Source: UBA6136 sp041178325
GTDB taxonomy: Bacteria > Pseudomonadota > Gammaproteobacteria > Methylococcales > Methylococcaceae
NCBI GenBank assembly: GCA_041178325.1
Contig: JBEGVN010000082.1
Location: 1-64,000 of the forward strand
DNA length: 64,000 nt
Reading direction: 5' to 3'
Part shown: piece after piece, positions 1 through 8,134 of the stretch
Position numbering within the stretch: position 1 is the stretch's first letter
How the letters are laid out: each line of letters opens with the position of its first letter
Notes under the pieces: model-generated
Database searches by the model: none
What the model saw: only the letters and a program-made list of their open reading frames with translations
Told to the model about the DNA's origin: nothing
Program-made: the position numbers and the translations under genes

Positions 1-199
1 GCCAGGCCGTTTCTTCAAAGGCTTCCCGGATAACCGCCTCAAGAAGCGATTCCCCCACCTCGAGGTGGCCAGCCGGCTGGTTAATCACCAGATTTCCTTG
101 TGTGTCTCGCTCTTCGACGAACAGAAATCGGTCGTCACGGGGAACAATTGCGGCAACAGTAACCCTGGGGCGATCAGCAATCGCAGAGGAAATGGTCAT
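1..199 (-). CDS. nudJ: Nudix hydrolase, NudJ-like (3' part beyond window)
   Basis: The frame starts with ATG at 199 and runs off the left edge, so only the first 66 codons are present. They contain a Nudix box that begins GHLEVGES and ends REAFEET, which fits the family pattern G-x5-E-x7-R-E-U-x-E-E. These enzymes hydrolyse nucleoside diphosphates linked to another group. In many gammaproteobacteria a NudJ-type gene lies upstream of mnmA and close to clpS-clpA, which matches the divergent clpS here; mnmA itself would lie outside the window. The Nudix assignment is firm. The NudJ subfamily is inferred from context. Confidence 0.8.
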   Translation of the reverse strand, partial: MTISSAIADRPRVTVAAIVPRDDRFLFVEERDTQGNLVINQPAGHLEVGESLLEAVIREAFEETAW

Positions 200-390
200 G
201 GGGCGGAAGCTCGGCAGGTCGGTTGACGACCAAGGACTTGAAAGTATGCAAATTATGCCACACTTCTAACGAACCTCCTGATGGATAGCGACTCTGACTT
301 AGACCCCGAAAGTCACCGAAGTGGCTGGGTACAGGTGGATTGTCCGATGGTATATTGGCGCCATAATTTGCCTTTCCAAACGATTCGACG

Positions 391-711
391 ATGACGGAAA
401 AGAACACCAACAAACCCAGCGATGACCTTGCCGTTCAGGAGGCAAAACCGCAACTCAAGCGCCCACCTCTGTTCAAGGTTTTTCTGCTGAATGATGACTT
501 TACGCCGATGGAGTTTGTGATTGACATCCTTAAGCGATTTTTTGGGATGGATGAGGACAAAGCCACCCAAGTGATGCTTCACGTTCACACCCGTGGCATT
601 GGTGTTTGCGGTGTTTATTCAAGGGATATTGCCGAAACCAAAGTTCGCCAGGTGAATGATTTTTCGCGAGAGCACCAACACCCCTTGCTCTGCGATATGG
701 ATGAAGCCTAG
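391..711 (+). CDS. clpS: ClpS, ATP-dependent Clp protease adaptor
   Basis: A 106-residue protein. ClpS binds substrates with bulky hydrophobic N-terminal residues and hands them to ClpA for degradation by ClpAP. The core (about residues 25-100) contains the LLNDD stretch (N34, D35, D36) and the LHVHTRG stretch with H66. These are the residues that hold the alpha-amino group of the N-degron in the E. coli protein. The gene is followed by clpA after 93 nt and is probably co-transcribed. A poor sigma70-like -10 (TATATT, 351-356) lies upstream without a convincing -35. The aminoacyl-transferases that create such degrons (bpt, aat) are encoded just beyond clpA. Confidence 0.97.
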   Translation: MTEKNTNKPSDDLAVQEAKPQLKRPPLFKVFLLNDDFTPMEFVIDILKRFFGMDEDKATQVMLHVHTRGIGVCGVYSRDIAETKVRQVNDFSREHQHPLLCDMDEA

Positions 712-804
712 TCTTAAGGCAAGACGCCCTGGTTCGTGCCCCCTTGAAGAGTACGACGAAGGTTACGGGACATAGAGAGTTCGAAGACCCAGAGGAATTC
801 AGTC

Positions 805-3072
805 ATGCTCAGCAAAGAACTTGAAGTTTCGCTCAACCAGGCATTCCGTGCAGCCTACGACAAGCGACATGAATTCATTTCTGTCGAACACCTTCTCCTT
901 GCCATGCTGGACAACAGTGCGGCGATTGATGTCCTAAAGGCCTGTGGCGCTAACATCGAAGAAATGCGCCGCGAACTTGCAAAATTCATCGAGGAAACCA
1001 CCCCGTTGATTGCTGTTGGAATCAAAAGGGAGACTCAACCCACACTCGGCTTTCAAAGGGTCCTTCAGCGAGCTGCTTTTCATGTGCAATCCTCGGGAAA
1101 GCAGGAAGTTACTGGCGCAAACATTCTCGTTGCCATATTCAGCGAACAAGACTCTCATGCTGCGTTCGTTCTAGGTCAACAGGATGTCAGTCGGCTTGAC
1201 GTTGTGAACTTCATCTCCCACGGCATCACAAAGAATGGAGAAGATCCCGGATTGGTGAACAAAAGCCCAATCACCGAAAGTGAAGAGGGTGACCAGGCCG
1301 GAAGCAATCCTCTTGAGAAATTTGCCGAAAATCTCAATGAACTGGCACGATCCGGACATATAGATCCGCTCATAGGCCGCCGAGACGAAGTTGACCGAAC
1401 CATCCAGATTCTTTGCCGCAGAAGAAAAAATAATCCGCTGCTTGTCGGCGAGGCTGGTGTTGGAAAGACAGCCATTGCGGAAGGTCTAGCCAAGAAAATC
1501 GTCGAGGGTGATGTGCCTGAAATCCTCAAGAAAAGCGTGATCTACTCGTTGGATCTTGGGGCTCTGGTCGCCGGCACCAAATATCGTGGCGATTTTGAAA
1601 AGCGGCTTAAAGCATTGCTATCACAGCTGAAGAAAGAACCCGAGTCGATCCTTTTTATTGACGAAATCCATACAATCATCGGAGCCGGCTCGGCATCGGG
1701 TGGCGTTATGGATGCCTCGAACCTGATCAAGCCCGTTCTTGCCTCGGGACAACTTCGCTGCATCGGCTCAACCACCTATCAGGAATATCGCGGCATCTTT
1801 GAAAAGGATCGGGCGCTGGCTCGCCGATTCCAGAAAATCGACGTGCCAGAACCCACCGTCGATGAGACCTTCCAAATCCTCAAGGGATTGAAATCAAAGT
1901 TTGAGGAGCACCATCAGGTCAAGTATTCCCTGGCGGCTCTCCGTTGCGCCGCTGAGCTTTCAGGACGTTACATCAACGATCGTCATCTTCCCGATAAAGC
2001 GATTGACGTCATCGATGAGGCCGGGGCTTCACAGCGCATTCTCCCCGCCTCAAAACGCAAGAAATTGATCGGTGTTCTCGAAATCGAAGAAATCATCTCC
2101 AAAATCGCCCGTATACCGCCAAAAACCATCTCCACCAACGATAAGGACAAACTGAGGGATCTTGAAAAGAACCTCCGAATGCTCGTATTTGGACAAGACG
2201 AGGCGATCACGACACTGTCTGCAGCCATCAAGCTATCCAGAGCAGGACTGAGAGAGACTCAAAAGCCGATTGGCTGTTTTCTCTTTGCGGGACCTACAGG
2301 TGTGGGTAAAACCGAAGTCAGCCGCCAACTCGCCAAGGTGCTCGGCATCGAACTGCTTCGTTTCGACATGTCCGAGTATATGGAGCGGCATACCGTTTCA
2401 AGGTTAATCGGGGCACCTCCAGGCTATGTCGGATTTGATCAGGGTGGACTCCTGACAGAAGCCGTCAGCAAACATCCGCATGCCGTCGTGCTGCTTGATG
2501 AAATCGAAAAAGCACATCCGGATGTCTTTAATCTACTCCTTCAAGTCATGGACCATGGTACGTTGACAGACAATAACGGCCGCAAAGCCGATTTCCGTAA
2601 CATCATCCTGATCCTGACAACGAATGCGGGTGCAAGCGAAGCCGGACGAGCTTCGATCGGCTTCACGCGCCAGGATCACTCGACCGATAGCCTTCAGATC
2701 ATCGACAAGCAATTCTCCCCGGAATTTCGAAATCGTCTTGATGCCATCATTCCGTTCAAGTCTTTGCCGATTGAAATCGTGGCGCAAGTGGTCGACAAGT
2801 TCATGTTCGAACTTGAAACCCAATTGGCTGAAAAGCGCGTTTCGATTGTTCTCGAACCGGAGGCTCGCCTCTGGATCGCAGAAAGGGGATTCGACCCACA
2901 AATGGGCGCACGCCCCATGAGTCGGGTGATTCAGGAGAAGATTAAGAAACCCTTGGCTGAGGAAATCCTGTTCGGAAAGCTCAGCTCAGGTGGGGTAGCC
3001 AGAATCGGAGTTTCGGACGACGAATTGACTTTCGAGGTCGAAGCAGTGCGCGAAGTCTCTGAGCCCGCGTAA
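805..3072 (+). CDS. clpA: ClpA, ATP-dependent Clp protease ATP-binding subunit
   Basis: A 755-residue Hsp100/AAA+ unfoldase that threads substrates into the ClpP peptidase. The N-terminal Clp-N repeat domain covers about residues 1-145. Walker A of the first AAA module is GEAGVGKT (215-222), with Walker B ending LFIDE near 283-287. Walker A of the second module is GPTGVGKT (496-503). The C-terminal D2-small domain carries GARPMSR. Length matches E. coli ClpA (758). It has no ClpB-type middle coiled-coil, which separates it from ClpB. The stop codon lies in the loop of a terminator hairpin. clpS is immediately upstream; clpP is not in the window. Confidence 0.97.
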   Translation: MLSKELEVSLNQAFRAAYDKRHEFISVEHLLLAMLDNSAAIDVLKACGANIEEMRRELAKFIEETTPLIAVGIKRETQPTLGFQRVLQRAAFHVQSSGKQEVTGANILVAIFSEQDSHAAFVLGQQDVSRLDVVNFISHGITKNGEDPGLVNKSPITESEEGDQAGSNPLEKFAENLNELARSGHIDPLIGRRDEVDRTIQILCRRRKNNPLLVGEAGVGKTAIAEGLAKKIVEGDVPEILKKSVIYSLDLGALVAGTKYRGDFEKRLKALLSQLKKEPESILFIDEIHTIIGAGSASGGVMDASNLIKPVLASGQLRCIGSTTYQEYRGIFEKDRALARRFQKIDVPEPTVDETFQILKGLKSKFEEHHQVKYSLAALRCAAELSGRYINDRHLPDKAIDVIDEAGASQRILPASKRKKLIGVLEIEEIISKIARIPPKTISTNDKDKLRDLEKNLRMLVFGQDEAITTLSAAIKLSRAGLRETQKPIGCFLFAGPTGVGKTEVSRQLAKVLGIELLRFDMSEYMERHTVSRLIGAPPGYVGFDQGGLLTEAVSKHPHAVVLLDEIEKAHPDVFNLLLQVMDHGTLTDNNGRKADFRNIILILTTNAGASEAGRASIGFTRQDHSTDSLQIIDKQFSPEFRNRLDAIIPFKSLPIEIVAQVVDKFMFELETQLAEKRVSIVLEPEARLWIAERGFDPQMGARPMSRVIQEKIKKPLAEEILFGKLSSGGVARIGVSDDELTFEVEAVREVSEPA

Positions 3073-3086
3073 TCCGGGCTCTTCTT
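3061..3086 (+). terminator. Intrinsic terminator over the clpA stop codon
   Basis: GAGCCCG (3061-3067) pairs with CGGGCTC (3075-3081) and is followed by TTCTT. The clpA stop TAA (3070-3072) sits in the 7-nt loop. infA converges from the other side with its stop at 3085-3087, so the hairpin separates the two transcripts. The T-tract is short, so efficiency is uncertain. Confidence 0.65.
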
Positions 3087-3303
3087 AGCGCTGACGGAAA
3101 GTGATTCGACCCTTAGAGAGATCGTAAGGGGTCATTTCAACCTTGACCCTATCGCCAGTCAGGATTCGGATGTAATGCTTACGCATCTTTCCCGAGATAT
3201 GGGCCATGACCACGTGGCCATTATCCAATTCAACTCGGAAGGTAGTGTTCGGAAGGGTTTCGATGACCTTTCCTTCCATTTCAATGTGATCTTCTTTCGA
3301 CAT
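3085..3303 (-). CDS. infA: Translation initiation factor IF-1
   Basis: A 72-residue single S1/OB-fold protein, exactly the usual length. It opens MSKEDHIEMEGKV and carries the IF-1 signature GHVVMAHISGKMRKHYIRI in the middle. IF-1 occupies the ribosomal A site during initiation together with IF-2 and IF-3. The gene converges on clpA, as in E. coli and Pseudomonas. Starts further upstream in other frames have no family support. Recognition is secure. Confidence 0.98.
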   Translation of the reverse strand: MSKEDHIEMEGKVIETLPNTTFRVELDNGHVVMAHISGKMRKHYIRILTGDRVKVEMTPYDLSKGRITFRQR

Positions 3304-3644
3304 ACGCTCTCATTAACAGACGAGATTGGGTGGCCCAACGCCAGACTCCCCATTCTAGCATAGTCCAGGCATGGGCCCCGTCTCAGCCCCTAGCGCCGAA
3401 TTGGCGGAAATCAAATGCAACCAATAGCACCCCTGAGGAACGCCCATTCATATTGGATGAGGGCTTACTGACGGGGCAACCCCATTTTCCTTGAACCACT
3501 CACAAACCGCAGCGACAGCCTCCAGTCGCTATCCCCCGGGGGATTGGATGCAGGAAAACCTGGATGTCACCCAAAAGGAGGACAGTCAGAAGAAAGCCTT
3601 TGGCTTCGCCAATCCACGGTAATACAAATTGGTATTACCACCGA
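3304..3644. other. Gene-free stretch between infA and bpt
   Basis: About 340 bases without a convincing gene. It should contain the infA promoter (infA reads leftward from 3303) and the 3' end of the bpt transcript. It includes a perfect 14-bp palindrome, ATCCCCCGGGGGAT (3531-3544), and the bpt hairpin listed separately. I checked it for a tRNA, because a tRNA-Ser lies near infA in some relatives, and found none. Confidence 0.5.
3618..3639 (-). terminator. Hairpin 5 nt after the bpt stop
   Basis: GGTAATAC (3618-3625) and GTATTACC (3632-3639) form a perfect 8-bp stem with a 6-nt loop directly after the bpt stop codon. No T-run follows on the minus strand, so it may protect the mRNA 3' end rather than terminate by itself. 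Confidence 0.4.
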
Positions 3645-4355
3645 TTAGGAAGGAGCTTGCCCATTCTGCCAGCCGTCCTCGCCCAGAATCTCAAACGGCC
3701 TAAACAGGGATTTGTAGGACATTTTTTTAGAATCCACTATCCAAAAGCCCAAATAGAGAGAGGATCCATTTCGGCGGCGCACCTCCTCGATTTGCCAGAG
3801 GATTGCGAACGTTCCAAGGCCAGTCGCTCGAAGCGCAGGATCAAAGTAGGTATAGACGGCAGAAAAGCCATCATCAAGCAGGTCAACAACGGAGACGGCC
3901 ACCAATAGCCCGGCTCGGCGAAACTCGAAAAAGACTGTGCCCTCGAATCGCGTATTTCCGAGAAACCGAATGAACTCCTCTGCGGAGCTCTCCGCCATAT
4001 CGCCCCCAGGATGACGATGCGCCTGATAGCGAAGGTAAAGCTGATAGTGCTCTTCGCTGAATATTGCTGGAACCTCTGAAACGGTCAGATTCTGGTTTGT
4101 CTGCCAACATCTCTTTTGAGACCGATTCGGACGAAACCGGTCGACGGGGATCCGAATCGGAATGCAACTCGAACAGCCCTCGCAATAGGTCCGATAGACC
4201 AAATCGCCACTCCGACGAAATCCCGCACGCACCAATGCACCATAAAACCGGCCCGAAAGAGAAAAATCCGGTGGGAGAATCGCCATCCGGGATTCATGCT
4301 CGTCCAGATAGGGACAAGGATGCGGATCTCCGAGAAATAGCGGGATAGACGTCAT
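3645..4355 (-). CDS. bpt: Bpt/Ate-type arginyl(leucyl)-tRNA--protein transferase
   Basis: A 236-residue protein of the bacterial ATE/Bpt family, which transfers an amino acid from aminoacyl-tRNA to proteins starting with Asp or Glu and so makes them ClpS/ClpAP substrates. Family marks are the N-terminal HPCPYL (C14) and the cysteine cluster CEGCSSC (C58, C61, C64) followed by IPIRIPVDRF. The GNAT-like C-terminal half includes YLGFWI near residue 202. Its start overlaps the stop of aat by 4 nt, so the two are translationally coupled. Bacterial members usually transfer leucine (Bpt). The amino acid used here cannot be read from the sequence. Confidence 0.93.
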   Translation of the reverse strand: MTSIPLFLGDPHPCPYLDEHESRMAILPPDFSLSGRFYGALVRAGFRRSGDLVYRTYCEGCSSCIPIRIPVDRFRPNRSQKRCWQTNQNLTVSEVPAIFSEEHYQLYLRYQAHRHPGGDMAESSAEEFIRFLGNTRFEGTVFFEFRRAGLLVAVSVVDLLDDGFSAVYTYFDPALRATGLGTFAILWQIEEVRRRNGSSLYLGFWIVDSKKMSYKSLFRPFEILGEDGWQNGQAPS

Positions 4356-5047
4356 GCGGTCTGAGCCCAGGCTTCAGGGGAGGGGCTGACATCGCGAAGG
4401 CGAGAGATATTCACAATAAAGGCATCACGTAACATGGGTTTTGCCCCCAGACTTTCAAGGTGTGACGTATGGACCTGACAGTCGATCAACAGATAGCCCC
4501 AGCGCTGAAGCGCATGACATGCCTCGACAAAGGCGACCTTCGAGGCATCCGTTTCACGTCGAAACATCGATTCGCCAAAAAAGCAGCACCCGACAGAAAC
4601 ACCATAGAGACCACCCACCAAGACGCCATCCCGCCAACACTCAAAGGAATGTGCATAACCCGCCCGATGCAGACGGAAATAACTCGCTCGCATGTCTTCA
4701 GTGATCCAAGTACCCGCATCGTCGGTACGGGGTTCTGCACAGGCGGCCATCACCTTCTCAAAGGCAAGATCGTAAGTCACGTTGAAACATCCTTGACGGA
4801 GTTTTTTACCGAGGCTTTTTGAGATCTTGATATCGCTCGGGGCCATAACCCAACGCGGTGCGGGAGACCACCAGAGGATGGGCTCTTCCTCACTAAACCA
4901 AGGGAAAATGCCATGTCGATAGGCATTCACCAGCCGTTCGACCGAAAGGCAGCCACCCACGGCAAGAAGCCCATTCGGCTCATCCAGGGCCTGACCCACG
5001 TCCGGAAAAGGTTGGTCAGGCCAGCGGGGATCCAGCACTTTCAACAT
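4352..5047 (-). CDS. aat: Leucyl/phenylalanyl-tRNA--protein transferase
   Basis: A 231-residue enzyme that adds Leu or Phe to proteins beginning with Lys or Arg, creating primary N-degrons read by ClpS. Family stretches are GLLAVGGCLS, AYRHGIFPWF and GVSVGCCFFGESMF. Length fits E. coli Aat (234). It lies between the GNAT gene (7-nt overlap at its start) and bpt (4-nt overlap at its end), giving a tight three-gene minus-strand unit. Together with bpt, clpS and clpA this completes the bacterial N-degron pathway in 5 kb. Confidence 0.96.
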   Translation of the reverse strand: MLKVLDPRWPDQPFPDVGQALDEPNGLLAVGGCLSVERLVNAYRHGIFPWFSEEEPILWWSPAPRWVMAPSDIKISKSLGKKLRQGCFNVTYDLAFEKVMAACAEPRTDDAGTWITEDMRASYFRLHRAGYAHSFECWRDGVLVGGLYGVSVGCCFFGESMFRRETDASKVAFVEACHALQRWGYLLIDCQVHTSHLESLGAKPMLRDAFIVNISRLRDVSPSPEAWAQTA

Positions 5048-6192
5048 GACTCTGACCGATAGGGTGATCGCTCATTACAATTTCGGATATAGGTCTGCAT
5101 TTGTCGATTTTCGAGAATGACGTGACGTGCAATCGCGTCACGGAAACCCTCATGCCCGATCCAATGATAGGAATGTGTCTTCACGGGAAGAAAGCCCCGA
5201 CTGATCTTATGCTCGCCCTGAGCCCCAGGCTCAAAAACCAACAAACCTTTTTCAATGGCGAACTCGATCCCCTGGTAATAGCAGACCTCGAAATGGAGTG
5301 TTGGTACTTCTTCAATAGCACCCCAATAGCGACCATAGAGCGTATTTTCACCCACCATGAAAAATGCTGAAGCCACAACCTGATTTGCACTCAGGGCCTC
5401 AATCAGAAGAAGCTTATCCCCCATCGTTTTCCCAATCGATTGAAAGAACCCCAAAGTCAGTGCAGGAAAGTTGGCGTGCTTTTCAAAAGTACTTCGATAG
5501 AGTTCGTGGAATCGCATCCAGTCATTGGCGGAGAGTTCACCTCCGCTTCGGCGCTGGATCGCAATCCCAGCCTCCTTGACCTTGCGCCGCTCGCGGAGGA
5601 TTTCCTTTCTTCGCTTGGCTGTCAGGGTTTCCAGGAAATCTCGAAAGTCCCTATACCCCTGGTTTTTCCAATGAAACTGACAGCCGATGCGGTGGATCAG
5701 CTCCGCATCACGGAGCACAGCTTCATTGGTAAAGAGAAAATGAACCGATGAGATCCCCTGCTCTTCGGCTGACTCAATGACACCCTGAAGCAAGATCCGA
5801 TGAAACTCAGGCTCTGGCGTGATTGCTGCGGATAGAAATTTGTTTGCCGTTGCAGGTGTAAAGGGGGAGGCCACAACCCACTTTGGATAGTAGGGCATTC
5901 CATGGCGCTGGTAGGCCTCTGCCCACGCCCAGTCGAATACAAACTCGCCAAAGGAGTTGTCCTTCACATACAACGGAAGCGCAGCCACGATGGCGCTTGC
6001 GGGATTCTTCACAAGCCAAGGAGAGGGATGCCACCCGACTCGATCCCCCAGACAACGATGAGTCTCAAGCGCGGCAAGAAACTCATGAGAAAGGTGCGGT
6101 GCATGCGCACCCGCAAGATGATTCCACGTATCTTGCGGTATCGAGGTTACACCCCCGGAGCTCACATCAAGGGAATACTCTAAGAGGGCCAT
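5041..6192 (-). CDS. FemAB/GNAT-like acyltransferase family protein (DUF482/COG3146)
   Basis: A 383-residue protein beginning MALLEYSLDVSSGG. I start it at 6192: the frame is open to 6390, but the extra 66 residues look non-coding (Pro/Arg-rich) and run into the ettA start region. The second half has FemAB-like features: a basic helix KRRKEILRERRKVKEAG, then FHELYRSTFEKH and a late LVFEPGAQGEHKISRGF. The family (COG3146) has no agreed substrate; an amino-acyl or acetyl transfer is only a family guess. It overlaps the start of aat by 7 nt, so it is first in the aat-bpt unit. The start codon has no strong Shine-Dalgarno. Confidence 0.8.
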   Translation of the reverse strand: MALLEYSLDVSSGGVTSIPQDTWNHLAGAHAPHLSHEFLAALETHRCLGDRVGWHPSPWLVKNPASAIVAALPLYVKDNSFGEFVFDWAWAEAYQRHGMPYYPKWVVASPFTPATANKFLSAAITPEPEFHRILLQGVIESAEEQGISSVHFLFTNEAVLRDAELIHRIGCQFHWKNQGYRDFRDFLETLTAKRRKEILRERRKVKEAGIAIQRRSGGELSANDWMRFHELYRSTFEKHANFPALTLGFFQSIGKTMGDKLLLIEALSANQVVASAFFMVGENTLYGRYWGAIEEVPTLHFEVCYYQGIEFAIEKGLLVFEPGAQGEHKISRGFLPVKTHSYHWIGHEGFRDAIARHVILENRQMQTYIRNCNERSPYRSESC

Positions 6193-6392
6193 GACTCTAG
6201 AACCTAAGATCGGCTGGATGGTAAAAGGACAGCCTAAATCCAGTTTTCGCCCAAATTCGGGGCTATGGAGCGACGGCGATGCCCGGATTGTGGGATAATC
6301 TGACAATCTCCCGCCCTTTCTCGGCAAACCTCCTTTCGGAAGGTGGCTGCGCGCGGGTCTTCCCCTGACTCGAACCCATGGATTAATCACGC

Positions 6393-8060
6393 ATGGCTCA
6401 GTACGTTTATACCATGAACCGCGTGGGCAAGGTCGTGCCCCCGAAGCGCGAAATCTTGCGCGATATTTCTCTGTCTTTCTTTCCCGGCGCCAAGATCGGC
6501 GTCCTCGGTCTGAATGGCTCCGGCAAGTCCACTCTGCTCAGAATCATGGCGGGTGTGGACACCGAATTCAACGGCGAAGCTCGGGCTCAAGCCGGCATCA
6601 ATATTGGTTATCTTCCCCAAGAACCCCACTTGGACCCAACGAAGACCGTTCGCGGTAACGTCGAAGAGGCACTGTCCCACATCAAGGACGCGTTGACTCG
6701 TCTCGATGAAGTCTATGCCGCCTATGCGGAACCTGACGCCGACTTCGATGCCCTAGCGGCCGAACAGGCCAAGCTTGAAAGCATTCTTCAGGCCAGTGAT
6801 GGGCACAATCTCGAAAGAACCCTTGAAATTGCTGCAGAGGCCTTAAGGCTTCCAGACTGGGATGCCGACGTCACCAAGCTTTCCGGAGGTGAACGACGCC
6901 GGGTTGCGCTCTGCAGGCTCCTTCTTTCAAGCCCTGACATGCTTCTGCTGGACGAACCAACCAACCACTTGGATGCAGAGTCGGTCGCATGGCTTGAACG
7001 CTTCCTTCATGATTTTCCCGGCACTGTTATCGCGGTGACCCACGACCGATACTTCCTCGACAATGTCGCAGGCTGGATTCTGGAACTGGATCGCGGCCAT
7101 GGCATTCCCTGGGAAGGCAACTACTCGACGTGGCTTGAGCAGAAGGAAAAGCGTCTCGAAATCGAGGAAAAGCAGGAGAGCGCCCGCATGAAGGCCATGA
7201 AGGCCGAACTCGAGTGGGTCAGAACCAATCCCAAGGGGCGTCATGCTAAGAGCAAGGCCCGACTGCAACGCTTTGAGGAGCTGTCGAGCCAAGAATCTCA
7301 GCAACGCAATGAGACCAAGGAAATCTATATTCCGCCAGGTCCTAGGCTCGGGGATGTAGTGGTCGAAGCCACAGGCGTTCGCAAGGGATTTGGCGATCGA
7401 CTCTTGGTCGAAGATCTGAGCTTCCGGCTACCGCCAGGGGGTATCGTCGGGATCATCGGTCCCAACGGAGCGGGTAAGACCACCCTGTTCCGAATGATTG
7501 CGGGCATTGAGACGCCCGATGCCGGAAGCTTCCGTGTCGGCGAGACAGTACAGATTGCTCACGTCGATCAGACCCGCGATCATTTGGATGACAATAAGAC
7601 GGTCTGGGAGGAAATCTCCGATGGACTTGACATGATCACCGTTGGAACCTATCAGACCCCGTCACGCGCCTATTGTGGTCGATTCAATTTTAAGGGATCC
7701 GATCAGCAAAAGCGGATTGGAGATCTGTCTGGGGGTGAGCGGAACCGCGTCCACCTGGCCAAGCTCCTCCGCAGTGGTGGCAACGTGCTTCTGCTTGACG
7801 AACCGACCAACGATCTTGACGTCGAAACCCTTCGCGCACTCGAAGAAGCCCTTCTGGACTTCCCTGGTTGCGCCGTGGTGATCTCGCATGATCGCTGGTT
7901 CCTTGACCGTATTGCCACGCATATGCTGGCATTTGAAGGTGACAGTAAGGTGGTTTGGTTTGAAGGCAATTACGCCGACTACGAAGCTGACCGTAAAAGA
8001 CGCCTCGGGGATGAGGCAGACAATCCCCACCGTATTCGCTACAAGCCGCTGGCCAGCTGA
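6393..8060 (+). CDS. ettA: EttA, energy-dependent translational throttle ABC-F ATPase
   Basis: A 555-residue ABC-F protein with two ATP-binding cassettes and no membrane segment. Walker A sites are GLNGSGKS (39-46) and GPNGAGKT in the second half. Signature motifs are LSGGERRRV (from 163) and LSGGERNRVHL. The basic linker between the cassettes (PKGRHAKSKARLQRFEEL) is the P-site tRNA-interaction region. EttA binds the ribosomal E site and gates the first elongation steps according to ATP/ADP ratio. Length equals E. coli EttA (555), and the N-terminal MAQYVYTMNRV is typical. It is divergent from the GNAT gene. Confidence 0.96.
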   Translation: MAQYVYTMNRVGKVVPPKREILRDISLSFFPGAKIGVLGLNGSGKSTLLRIMAGVDTEFNGEARAQAGINIGYLPQEPHLDPTKTVRGNVEEALSHIKDALTRLDEVYAAYAEPDADFDALAAEQAKLESILQASDGHNLERTLEIAAEALRLPDWDADVTKLSGGERRRVALCRLLLSSPDMLLLDEPTNHLDAESVAWLERFLHDFPGTVIAVTHDRYFLDNVAGWILELDRGHGIPWEGNYSTWLEQKEKRLEIEEKQESARMKAMKAELEWVRTNPKGRHAKSKARLQRFEELSSQESQQRNETKEIYIPPGPRLGDVVVEATGVRKGFGDRLLVEDLSFRLPPGGIVGIIGPNGAGKTTLFRMIAGIETPDAGSFRVGETVQIAHVDQTRDHLDDNKTVWEEISDGLDMITVGTYQTPSRAYCGRFNFKGSDQQKRIGDLSGGERNRVHLAKLLRSGGNVLLLDEPTNDLDVETLRALEEALLDFPGCAVVISHDRWFLDRIATHMLAFEGDSKVVWFEGNYADYEADRKRRLGDEADNPHRIRYKPLAS

Positions 8061-8085
8061 AAACAAGCCCCAAGCAGCACATTTA

Positions 8086-8110
8086 TCCGGATCCTTCTCG
8101 AGGGTCCGGA
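8086..8110 (+). terminator. Hairpin between ettA and deaD
   Basis: TCCGGATCC (8086-8094) pairs with GGGTCCGGA (8102-8110) over 9 bp with one G-U and a 7-nt loop. A C-rich stretch follows rather than a T-run, so it may be a weak terminator or an mRNA-stabilising hairpin. Confidence 0.35.
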
Positions 8111-8134
8111 GCCCCTCCTCCCCTGAGACTCTTC

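Noticed and set aside
3564..3908. 114-codon plus-strand frame
   Set aside because: Largely antisense to the 3' part of bpt; the composition looks non-coding.
6193..6390. 66-residue N-terminal extension of the FemAB-like protein
   Set aside because: Pro/Arg-rich, no family support, and it runs into the ettA promoter area; MALLEYSL at 6192 is a natural start.
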